NCBI GenBank assembly: GCA_963812505.1
Contig: CAWEVM010000031.1
Location: 1-64,000 of the forward strand
From: JAMXLO01 sp963812505
GTDB lineage: Bacteria > Pseudomonadota > Alphaproteobacteria > Acetobacterales > Acetobacteraceae
Reading direction: 5' to 3'
Length of the DNA stretch: 64,000 bases
A program made the position numbers and the translations under genes. Shown here piece after piece: positions 36,644 through 44,509 of this stretch; positions within the stretch are counted from its first letter, which is position 1; each line of letters begins with the position of its first letter. The notes under the pieces are model-generated. The model did no database searches. It was not told where the DNA came from and saw nothing but the letters and a program-made list of their open reading frames with translations.

Positions 36644-37966
36644 TTATCGCACCGTATTCGACAGCGCCGCGAGAGTGGTCGCGACCGTCTTCTGGATTGC
36701 GAGAGGCACGAACGGATTGGCATCGAGATCGGCTATGATGGGGCTCGCGGCCAGATAGTCCCGGTGACGCTCGATGATCTGCCGTGCTTCCTCCACCAGT
36801 TCCGACCGCTGTTGAGCGTCGGCGGCATTGCTCGCCGCATCCAGCTTGTCAGCCAGCGATTCGTCGAGTGTGCCCAGCAGGGGGGCCACACGTGCCTGGA
36901 ACTGGCCGTCGAGTTCGGTCGCCCTGTCGCTGTAGGTGCTCAGGATGGCTTTGCGCAACGTCTCGACATCGCTCTGGACCTTGTTCCGCGTCGCCACCCA
37001 GGCAACGCGTGCCTTGTCATAGAAGGGCTGGCCTGGCGTGGCGCTGGGCGAGGCGCCTGAAGTGGGGGCAGTACCGGAAACGGTCGGGCCAGCCTCCATG
37101 GCACGCCGCAGCGATTCGATGTCTGCGGCTGCATAGGTGAGATTGCCTGTCTTCAGGTTGACCTGAGCCTGCCGTGCAAGCGTCGCCAGCGTCTCCTTGC
37201 GAGGCGGATCGGCAGCGACGACCTCGGGGATACGGCGCACCAAGGCGGTCAGCTCCGCCGTCAAGGCTGAGGGGTCCGGCTTCGCCTGTGCCTCGGGTGG
37301 TGGTGGCGGCGGGACGAGTTCGCCGCCACCCGCATTGTTGTCCGGCGTCGTTTCCTGGGCGGCGAGACCGTTGCGCAACTGCGCGAGATACGTGGCGGCG
37401 TAGGTCAGATTGTTGGTCTTGATATTGACGTTGGTATCGGTCGCCAGCTTCGCCAGCCTTGCCTTCATGGCAGGATCGGCGACGTCCTTTATCCGCTGAA
37501 CAAGAACCGCGAGTTCGTTCTGCAAGGCGCCAGCGTCGGGTCTGGCATCTGCTTCTACAACCTGCCCGTCGGTGGCGACGCCGACTCCCGTCTCCTCGGC
37601 CGCGGTCTCCACCGGCGTGCCGTCCTCCAGCAGAATCTGCACCTTGCGGAAGCCGGTGCCCTTCAGCGTCTTGACCAGCCGGCGCGCCATGCTGGTGACC
37701 GGCTTGTTGAGCATGAACTTGACGAGCGTCGGATCGTCGTCGGTGTCGACCACCGCGGTGCCGAAGCGGGTGTTGAAGGCGGAGGGAAATTGCTTCTGCA
37801 GATCGCCCTGTAGCGACTTGGCGGAGCGATGCGGCGACAGCATCAGCAACGCGACGCTCTTGTCGTCACCGACGCCGAGTGCGCAGTTGACCGGCTCCTG
37901 CTTCGACTTGAGCAGGAACCGCTTCATCTCCGCCCGTTCCATTCCGGTCTGTGTGTCTCCTGGCAT
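36644..37966 (-). CDS. Modular island protein A (conserved N-domain + two repeats + helical C-module)
   Basis: A 440-residue protein without signal peptide or membrane segment; function unknown. Residues 13-125 (EMKRFLLKSKQEPVNCALGV onwards to DGTPVETAAEE) are nearly identical to those of modular protein B (44510-45853): about 5 differences in 113 positions, while the DNA carries many silent changes. Two helical repeats follow, each with a core like NVNIKTNNLTYAATYLAQLR or VNLKTGNLTYAAADIESLRR, separated by Pro-rich linkers. The C-terminal ~115 residues, ending IADLDANPFVPLAIQKTVAT, resemble the free-standing protein at 38192. Its place between two T6SS halves and next to effector-like genes suggests an adaptor, chaperone or delivery protein; this is inference. 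A palindromic site lies about 65 bases before its start. Confidence 0.8.
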   Translation of the reverse strand: MPGDTQTGMERAEMKRFLLKSKQEPVNCALGVGDDKSVALLMLSPHRSAKSLQGDLQKQFPSAFNTRFGTAVVDTDDDPTLVKFMLNKPVTSMARRLVKTLKGTGFRKVQILLEDGTPVETAAEETGVGVATDGQVVEADARPDAGALQNELAVLVQRIKDVADPAMKARLAKLATDTNVNIKTNNLTYAATYLAQLRNGLAAQETTPDNNAGGGELVPPPPPPEAQAKPDPSALTAELTALVRRIPEVVAADPPRKETLATLARQAQVNLKTGNLTYAAADIESLRRAMEAGPTVSGTAPTSGASPSATPGQPFYDKARVAWVATRNKVQSDVETLRKAILSTYSDRATELDGQFQARVAPLLGTLDESLADKLDAASNAADAQQRSELVEEARQIIERHRDYLAASPIIADLDANPFVPLAIQKTVATTLAALSNTVR

Positions 37967-38021
37967 GCCCCAAGCTCCTGAATTCGACAGGGGTAGTCAT
38001 CACATCGCCCTCCGCGACCAG

Positions 38022-38037
38022 GTATGACTCGGGTCAC
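38022..38037. promoter_or_regulatory. Palindromic operator candidate, site 1
   Basis: GTATGACTCGGGTCAC with a TGAC-N4-GTCA palindrome. It is in the divergent region between modular protein A and the 38192 gene, centred about 65 bases before the start of A. Two matching sites occur at 45911 and 47416. The TGA-N6-TCA spacing is that of CRP/FNR-family sites. Confidence 0.55.
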
Positions 38038-38191
38038 TTGTCCGACCGAGCGTCCGAATCATCGGAAGACCTCTGCGGTCTGCGTTGTGACAGCAGTCAC
38101 AGGGGCAGTGCCGACGCCCAGGGCATATCACTCATCGGACGCCGCACCGCACGTACAGATCGCGGCGCCGAACGAGAGAGGATGATGTCGC

Positions 38192-38650
38192 ATGCTTGCC
38201 ACTGCTGAACAGAACGCCTGGGTTCTCCGGGTGCTTGGCGTGTCGCTCAATGAGCCCGCGGCTGCGCCGGCCAAAAGCCCGGCCGGATTTAACGGCTCCA
38301 TCATCTGGCGCGACGCCAAGGAGGCGGTGGACGCCAACATGACGGCGCTTGGACAGGCATTGCGCAGCTATGGTGATCCGGACCTCGATCGCATCGCCGA
38401 GCTTGGCCTGCACGGCATCGGGACCACGCAGAACGTCGCCTTGGCCAAGGCACTCATCGAATACCAGACCGCAGGCGGCGAGGAGGTAGTGAAGGCGACG
38501 ACCGGCCTGCGCACCGCGGTGGCGAACTATCGCACCCTGCTGGCGACGGGGCTCGTCAGGGTGATCGATGAAGTTCCATTGCCGAAAGCTCCGGCGATTC
38601 GCGCGACGCTCGGCACGGCACTCGACGAGATAGAACGCGTGATCGGCTGA
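38192..38650 (+). CDS. Free-standing helical C-module protein
   Basis: A 152-residue, mostly helical soluble protein of unknown function. Its last 110 residues align with the C-terminal parts of modular proteins A and B. Compare DPDLDRIAELGLHGIGTTQN here with DPDLQRLATFDLNGTTSERS in B, and its end APAIRATLGTALDEIERVIG with EPVAIRETLGAALAEIDQTL in B. It therefore carries the same module without the conserved N-domain and repeats. It is the first gene of a pair with the kinase-like gene 44 bases downstream, so it could be that protein's chaperone or immunity partner; neither is shown. GAGAGGATG lies upstream of the ATG. Confidence 0.75.
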   Translation: MLATAEQNAWVLRVLGVSLNEPAAAPAKSPAGFNGSIIWRDAKEAVDANMTALGQALRSYGDPDLDRIAELGLHGIGTTQNVALAKALIEYQTAGGEEVVKATTGLRTAVANYRTLLATGLVRVIDEVPLPKAPAIRATLGTALDEIERVIG

Positions 38651-38694
38651 CGTCCCACGCGTGACCGCAACCAGACGCCACGAGGATAGCAACG

Positions 38695-41175
38695 ATGTCC
38701 GAAACAGATACAAGGCAGTCACGTCCCAATCGGCCGAAAGGCAAGCAGAACGCTCCCGAGGGACTGCGTCAGTGGAAGCAGGACTTCTTCCGCGAGGTCG
38801 GCTGGAAGAGCAAGATCGACGTTCAGAACCAACTGCAGAACGAGATGGTGGCTTCGTGCGCTGCCGTCGAAACGCACTTCAATCCGGACCCCAAGGTGAG
38901 CCGGGCCACGGCGCTGGGCCAGGACGATCTCGACGCCGGCCCTGAATTCAAGGCGTTCCTGGCCAAACTGGAATCGTTCGAGAAGGCAGATCTCCCGCGT
39001 TCGCAGGGATTGGTTGAGGATTTGCGCGCGGCGGCGCAGACGTATCTCGACCACTACGACAAGCACTTCGACCGGCAGAAGAAGCAGCCTAAGACCCAGC
39101 GGAAGGCCGATGCCTGCCGCGAGGTGCTGGCAGATCTGCGCGGCTATGACATGCGGCAGCAGCTGGTCGAGCTGGGCGATCCGCCGTGGCAGAGCGAGCA
39201 AGCCCTGCAGGCATCTGAACTGAAGGCCATGCTGGATCTGGAGAGCCTGCCCGCCGGCCAACGTGTGGCAGAGCCGCTGGATGGCAGCACGGCGAGTGCG
39301 GCATTCTGGATCAATCGACAGAAGCCGGGCAAGGAAGCAACGAAGTCGGCGCTGTTCAAGCCCGATCTTGATCGCATCAGCCCCATCGAGGGCTTCCCAT
39401 CCGGGGGCGAACCGGTGCGCGAAGCCATGGCAGCCCGCACCGGCGATGTGCTGAACGGCATGACGATGATCAGTTTCGGTATACCGGAGACCAACATCAT
39501 CAGCCTCGACTGCACTCGCCTCCCGGAGGGAGCGCTGTTGCGCGCGATGGCCGGTCCGGATGGACTGGTGGCCGACAAGGAGAACCAGCCTCAGTTGGAC
39601 AAGAGCAAGCTGCTGGTCGGATCGGTGCAGCAATTCATCAGCAATAAAGGCGCGATGCGCAACCAGCCGCTGGAGGTCAAGGGCAAGATACCGGCGCAGG
39701 ACTGCCAAAAGATCGCGATCCTCGACACGATCACGCTGAACATGGACCGCCATGGTGGCAACCTGATGATCAACGACGAAAGCGGCACGCCGAACCTGGT
39801 GCCGATCGATCACGGATTGACCTTTCCACCGGCCGAGGCGCGCAAGGAATTGCCCGAGCGGCTGGGCGACAAGCACAATGCGCTACTCGGCATTGCGTCG
39901 GCCTATGAGCCGTTCTCCGCCGAGATGCTGAACTCGATCGCCAAGATCGAGCCGGGCAAGATGGTGTCTGCCCTGAAGCAGGAGCGTGGGGTGGTCGATG
40001 CCGTGCATGAGGGGACGGCCGCCAAACTGGACGACGAGGCACTGGAAGCGTCGCGCCGCAGCGCGATGTTCCTGAAGTGGGCGGCGCCGGTGCTGGCACC
40101 CGCGGTGGTGCAGATTGCGCTTGGGCAGAACGCGAATACCTTGTTCGAACCAGGGATCAGCGACACCGAATTCACCAAACGGGCGCAGACCGCCATTGAC
40201 GCCGTACAGAAGAACGGCGGCGCTTATGCCGAATATTTCCTCATGACGTCGGAGGAGAAGCTCCGCATGGAGGAAGCGCTGGTACGCAACGGCTGGCCAG
40301 AGAAAAAAGGCTCGCTGCGACGCGACTGGCTGCTGGCCAACATGGCTCTGGCGTTGAAGCTGTACCGGGCGGACATGCGCAATCCGACTCTCGAACGGGA
40401 GGCGCTGCAAACGCTTTCTGCCAATGAGCTGAGCGAGCAGCTCAAGCAGCGGTCGCTGAGCAGCATCGTGACGAGAATCCGCCTCAATCGCCCGGCGCCC
40501 CAGCGGGACGCGACCTTTGACGGCGCGCAGGCGCAAACCGAGTTGGAGGAGCTGAATGCGACCTTCCCGAAACTGAAGCTGACGCCGGAAATGACCACCT
40601 ACGTCCCGCAGCTGCACGCATGGCGGCAGGTCAAGGCAAAAGGCGGCATGGTCGCGGTGACCGACGCCGTGAGGGTGCTGGGCTATGACGCCAGGGATGA
40701 GGCGCAGGCGAAGGCCTCGCCGATCGATGCTGTGACGGCGCTGGAGCAGAGCGAGTCGCACGGCGAGGCAATGCTGGATGTGGCGCTCAGGGACTTCGAT
40801 GATAAGGCACAGCGCGACGCCGCGGATCAGCAGACGCTGCAATATGCGCAGGATCTCGCAGCTCTGTTGCCGGCCGACGATGCTGCGCGGTTACTCAAGC
40901 TCCTGACCGCGCGGTGGGATGGTGTGAAACGGGCGCTCCCCGCGGCGCGGCGAAAGGTGGTGGAGGACATCCGCAACACCATGTTCGACAAGGCGCGCGA
41001 GGTGCTGTCGTCGGCGGCGCAGAGCTTGCCAAAAAATCCGTTCCCCCCCGGGAGTATGGAGGCATCGCGGTGGGCAGCTCAAATGACCAGCGTCGAAGAT
41101 GTGCTGGCGAGCGGCAACCTGTTCCGTGCCAGAGACGAACTGAACCAGATGAAGGCGTCGATCCCGAACGGCTAG
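38695..41175 (+). CDS. PI3/PI4-kinase-superfamily protein, candidate T6SS effector
   Basis: An 826-residue soluble protein. The middle carries the catalytic motifs of the PI3/PI4-kinase superfamily (PI4K-gamma / actin-fragmin-kinase style). The ATP-binding lysine is Lys222 in KSALFKPD, the GGEPVREAMAA segment at 237-247 corresponds to the 'GE..RE.A' helix, the catalytic loop is LNMDRHGGNLMIN (Asp351, Asn356), and the metal-binding motif is VPIDHGLTFP (Asp372). So it should phosphorylate a lipid, protein or small molecule. Residues 1-190 and 390-826 are helical and unassigned. It has no signal peptide. It follows the free-standing C-module gene, inside an island between the two T6SS halves, which suggests an injected kinase effector. 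HipA-type kinases lack the IDHG motif. Confidence 0.82.
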   Translation: MSETDTRQSRPNRPKGKQNAPEGLRQWKQDFFREVGWKSKIDVQNQLQNEMVASCAAVETHFNPDPKVSRATALGQDDLDAGPEFKAFLAKLESFEKADLPRSQGLVEDLRAAAQTYLDHYDKHFDRQKKQPKTQRKADACREVLADLRGYDMRQQLVELGDPPWQSEQALQASELKAMLDLESLPAGQRVAEPLDGSTASAAFWINRQKPGKEATKSALFKPDLDRISPIEGFPSGGEPVREAMAARTGDVLNGMTMISFGIPETNIISLDCTRLPEGALLRAMAGPDGLVADKENQPQLDKSKLLVGSVQQFISNKGAMRNQPLEVKGKIPAQDCQKIAILDTITLNMDRHGGNLMINDESGTPNLVPIDHGLTFPPAEARKELPERLGDKHNALLGIASAYEPFSAEMLNSIAKIEPGKMVSALKQERGVVDAVHEGTAAKLDDEALEASRRSAMFLKWAAPVLAPAVVQIALGQNANTLFEPGISDTEFTKRAQTAIDAVQKNGGAYAEYFLMTSEEKLRMEEALVRNGWPEKKGSLRRDWLLANMALALKLYRADMRNPTLEREALQTLSANELSEQLKQRSLSSIVTRIRLNRPAPQRDATFDGAQAQTELEELNATFPKLKLTPEMTTYVPQLHAWRQVKAKGGMVAVTDAVRVLGYDARDEAQAKASPIDAVTALEQSESHGEAMLDVALRDFDDKAQRDAADQQTLQYAQDLAALLPADDAARLLKLLTARWDGVKRALPAARRKVVEDIRNTMFDKAREVLSSAAQSLPKNPFPPGSMEASRWAAQMTSVEDVLASGNLFRARDELNQMKASIPNG

Positions 41176-41890
41176 GCCCGGCACGCACTGGTCCTCTCAT
41201 CCTGGGTCGCGAGGCTGCCAAGAGGGAGGGCCAGGGAGCTCCTGACCCTCGCAATGCATCTAGGCAGCGGGCACAGCTCACGAGCAGCGACAGTGACGCT
41301 GCCGGCGAAGAAAGCGCCGGCCTTGCGTCGCGCACGTTCTACCCGGTTCAAGCTCAGCAGGCAGCTTTATGCAAAGCCTTTCGTTCATCAGCCAACACTA
41401 AATAGCCATCGCCTCCTTTTGCACCGTGGCCGTCGATGAAGAAGCGCCGCGATGATGAACGATAGGATGACGAGCGAATGGCGAGACGATTGCATGGGCG
41501 TCGCGCACGGCGGCAGGTTCCCCATCCTGCGTGGCCTTTGCTAAGCTCAAAGCCCTCCTGTGAGCCAAGGCATCGCGAACCGTCAGACACTCTGGAATGC
41601 GCCTGGCGATAACCGCGGCAGCATATCCCACCTGAGTGACCGAGATGAACCGGCCCATCACGCCCTGACAGCCGCCTGCGAAGCCAAGGCACGGAACACT
41701 GGACGGCCGCGCAATGTGTGGCCTGTCATGGCGTCTGCCCCTGCTGCAAAAGCAGAGCACGTGTGTTGGGGCGGAAGCAGGCAACGCGGTAGCAGGCAAC
41801 GCGGTCCCCGCGCAGTGTCGCCTCCGCACAGCGCGAGTGAGCTCAGTTCAGGCCGGCAGCGATCTGCGTCGCAGCCGTGCCGCTTTCGCC
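41176..41890. other. Gene-free stretch inside the island
   Basis: About 715 bases between the convergent kinase-like and unknown-partner genes. Several overlapping short frames exist on both strands with no domain, no ribosome-binding site and atypical composition. It includes a 15-bp tandem duplication. It may be remnant DNA from an earlier cargo gene. Confidence 0.4.
41776..41805. repeat. 15-bp tandem direct repeat
   Basis: AGCAGGCAACGCGGT occurs twice in immediate succession. It lies in a non-coding part of the island. It is short and most likely a slippage product. Confidence 0.6.
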
Positions 41891-42790
41891 CTAGAGTCGC
41901 ACGTGGTCCAGCACGTGCAGGCGTTCGTCGCGCAGCAGGGCGGCAAACTCGCCAGGTGAGGTATCGGCAAGGCGCTGCACCGCGACCCAGTCGTAGTCGG
42001 TCGAGCGCTGCTGGCGTGCCACTTCGATGGCCTGGCCGATCGCCGTCAGCCCGTAGCGCGGCGCGGTGCCCAGCGGATCATCGGGTGTTGGTTGCATGAA
42101 GGCGCTGGCGAGCGTTGCATCGTCGGCGATCACGGCCTCTGCCTGCGTCACCACATCGTCGGGATCGGCGTTAGGCGAGCCGTCGGTGATCGCCAGCGCA
42201 AAGCTGCCGGCGGTCACCATGTCGCGCAACCAGATGTCGAACACTTCGGCGCAGCGGCTGAATTCAGGCTGCAGTGCCGTCAGTCGGCTGCCGGGGCGTG
42301 CGCCGAACGGGACGCTCTCGGCCAGGTCCTCCAGCGCCATCGCGACGACCTTGGCAACCGCCGCCTTGGCGGGTGGCGCGGCGGCCTGCAGCCGCGGCAT
42401 GAGCGCATGGCGCGCGATCATCGTGATAGCAAGCCGTTCGGCTGCCGACCTGCCGCGCCGGAACCAAGTGTGCGCCACGATCGAGGCGGCGAACATCGAG
42501 AGTTCGGCAGGCACGATGATCTGGTGCAACGCGTCCAGCAGCCGGTCGATCGCATCGAGAATTGCGGCCTTGCCGTCGCTGATCTCAGTCTGTGCCGCGA
42601 ACGCGGCGGCGCCGATCCGATCCGCGTAGTCCGCCGTCGGGCCGGCAGCGGCGAACGCTGAGAATGACGCAGCAAGTGCATCTTCGGCGGTTTGGTCATC
42701 CTCTGTCGCGGTGGCAGCCCAGTCTCGCACCTGGGTCAGCAGACGCGCGGTGACAGCGCGGCGATCTTCGCCGATTTGGTCGTGTGACAT
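41891..42790 (-). CDS. Helical protein of unknown function downstream of the hydrolase gene
   Basis: A 299-residue, Ala-rich, largely helical protein starting MSHDQIGEDRRAVTARLLTQ and ending LLRDERLHVLDHVRL. No signal peptide and no known domain recognised. It contains SMFAASIVAHTWFRRGRSAA and LAESVPFGARPGSRLTALQP. It begins 24 bases after the alpha/beta hydrolase stop with a good AAGGAG, so the two are co-translated. In T6SS loci the small gene after an effector often encodes its immunity protein; its size and lack of a signal peptide leave also a chaperone role open. Confidence 0.7.
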   Translation of the reverse strand: MSHDQIGEDRRAVTARLLTQVRDWAATATEDDQTAEDALAASFSAFAAAGPTADYADRIGAAAFAAQTEISDGKAAILDAIDRLLDALHQIIVPAELSMFAASIVAHTWFRRGRSAAERLAITMIARHALMPRLQAAAPPAKAAVAKVVAMALEDLAESVPFGARPGSRLTALQPEFSRCAEVFDIWLRDMVTAGSFALAITDGSPNADPDDVVTQAEAVIADDATLASAFMQPTPDDPLGTAPRYGLTAIGQAIEVARQQRSTDYDWVAVQRLADTSPGEFAALLRDERLHVLDHVRL

Positions 42791-42814
42791 GATCGTCTCC
42801 TTGAACCCGCGTCG

Positions 42815-44497
42815 CTAAAGGACGTAATAGCCGCCGATCTCATCCATCGCGGCGTACAGCTCGTCGAACAGGTCGCGCAAGTCGCCTCGCATTCTTTCCT
42901 GATTTTTGCGCCGGATTCCGAGACCCATCATCAGCCGCCAGACCTTCACCACCTCGTCCTTGAGTTCCTTGCTGGCAGCGGCGAGCCCGCCGGCTTGCGC
43001 AATGCGGTCGAGTACATCGGCGGCACGTGCGGCAGCGATATCGACTTCCTGTGTGCACACCGACGGCTTATTGGTGTCAGTGGTCGCCTTGGCGCGCAGT
43101 GCCACGGCAAGTCGCTCGAGTTCGCCCATCGCGCCCTGGATGGCTGGCTGCAGTTGAGCGATTTCCGGGCACTTGACGGGTGCATAGTTCAGCACATCGA
43201 CCAGATCGCCGATCAGTGCGAGGACCTCCCTGCGCAGCTCCATCGCCGCTGAGGCGCCGCCGGCCTCCGGCAGGTCAGCGAACTTGGCCGCAGCGCCAGT
43301 GGCGCCCTTTTGGATCTCGTCGATGGCCCGCTCGCAGGTGCGGACGAGCTTTTCGTACGCCATCTCGTCGGGCTCTGCCTGATCACCGATCTGGGCGCCC
43401 TTGCCTCCGGCGGCGATCACGTCGACCAGGGCCTTCTTATTGGCTTCGAGCATCTTCTTGTGGTCGAAGTGCCCGCCGCCGCTGTGTTCGCCACTGACGT
43501 TGCTGTGGTTCTTCTTCAGCTTTTCCCGCAGTTCGTCGGCCCGTTCGGCGAAGCGACCCTTGTCGCTGGTGATCACCATCGGCGTGGCGTGATCCATCTG
43601 CATGATGGCGCGTTCGCCCTGGAATCCGCCGACCTTGTCGCGGGTCAGTGCCGCGACGGGGTGCGTGATCTTGGTGTAGTGGCCTTCCACGCCATGCACG
43701 GCGCTCAGCATCGGGCGGTCCTGGACGGCGCCGCGGAATTTGACACCATTCGCCTCGTTGGCGCGCTGCAATTCCGCGGCGACGGCAGCGCCCAGCGAAT
43801 AGCCATGGATGATGATCTTGTCCGGATCGTAGCCAAGGTTGATCAGATGCTGCAGCATGGACTGTGCGTCTTGTTGCAGGCTCAGTTCGCTGGTGCCGTC
43901 GGGTGGCGCCGCGTTTCCGCCGAAGCCGGCATAGTTCACCGAGAGTACGCTTGCACCTGTCTCGGTGTAGAACTTCGCCACGTCGAAACCCTGCTCTTCC
44001 GCGCTGCCACTCGAGCCGGTGAGCAGCAACACGACTGGGCGGGACGTGTCGACCTTGTTGTCGTTGTTCTTGAGGTTGTAGCCATCGGCGGAAAAAAAGT
44101 TGCCCCGGAGCTGGCGCTTGCCCTCGCCGATGATCTTCACCGCCGCCGCCGTGCCGTCATTCAACATGGCGCCGATTTTTTGGCAGTTCTGGCCATGCAA
44201 ATCTACGTCTTTGCCATCGACCTTTTTCAAGGTCCGGCCCGCTCGGTCGTCGGGATCGCCAAACAACTGACCGGCAAGCTGTTTTCCGATCCATGAATTC
44301 GGAGCAGGCTTGCCGTTGTACTGGATCGGCGGCAAAGGCTTGTCGCGAATGGTCTTCTGATCGGGTATGAACCCGTTCGCCAGTGCCGCCTTTGCTTTTT
44401 CGTTCGCTTGCACCTTCTCGCCCAGTGCTTTGTAGGCCTGCACCTGCCAGTCATCGTAGACCGCCTCGGATGGTGCGCGATTGAGTGTCTCGCTCAT
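42815..44497 (-). CDS. Alpha/beta hydrolase with N- and C-terminal extensions, candidate T6SS effector
   Basis: A 560-residue soluble protein. Residues about 130-350 form an alpha/beta hydrolase core: PVVLLLTGSSGSAEEQG, SVLSVNYAGFGG, then KIIIHGYSLGAAVAAE with nucleophile Ser234, and a His in GEHSGGGHFDHKK near 343-346. A possible acid is in MVITSDKGRFAERAD. The first 130 residues (from MSETLNRAPSEAVYDDWQVQ) and the last 190 (helical, ending YAAMDEIGGYYVL) match no family I know. The fold fits a lipase, phospholipase or peptidase-like toxin. It sits 12 bases after modular protein B, whose operator-like site it shares, which supports delivery by the T6SS; that is inference. Confidence 0.78.
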   Translation of the reverse strand: MSETLNRAPSEAVYDDWQVQAYKALGEKVQANEKAKAALANGFIPDQKTIRDKPLPPIQYNGKPAPNSWIGKQLAGQLFGDPDDRAGRTLKKVDGKDVDLHGQNCQKIGAMLNDGTAAAVKIIGEGKRQLRGNFFSADGYNLKNNDNKVDTSRPVVLLLTGSSGSAEEQGFDVAKFYTETGASVLSVNYAGFGGNAAPPDGTSELSLQQDAQSMLQHLINLGYDPDKIIIHGYSLGAAVAAELQRANEANGVKFRGAVQDRPMLSAVHGVEGHYTKITHPVAALTRDKVGGFQGERAIMQMDHATPMVITSDKGRFAERADELREKLKKNHSNVSGEHSGGGHFDHKKMLEANKKALVDVIAAGGKGAQIGDQAEPDEMAYEKLVRTCERAIDEIQKGATGAAAKFADLPEAGGASAAMELRREVLALIGDLVDVLNYAPVKCPEIAQLQPAIQGAMGELERLAVALRAKATTDTNKPSVCTQEVDIAAARAADVLDRIAQAGGLAAASKELKDEVVKVWRLMMGLGIRRKNQERMRGDLRDLFDELYAAMDEIGGYYVL

Positions 44498-44509
44498 CGT
44501 TCTGGTTCC

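Noticed and set aside
38719..40842. Two antisense open frames over the kinase-like gene
   Set aside because: The plus-strand protein carries ordered kinase motifs; the antisense frames have none.
41560..42099. Plus-strand frame of 179 codons
   Set aside because: Mostly antisense to the unknown helical protein gene and very Arg/Ser-rich; treated as a shadow.
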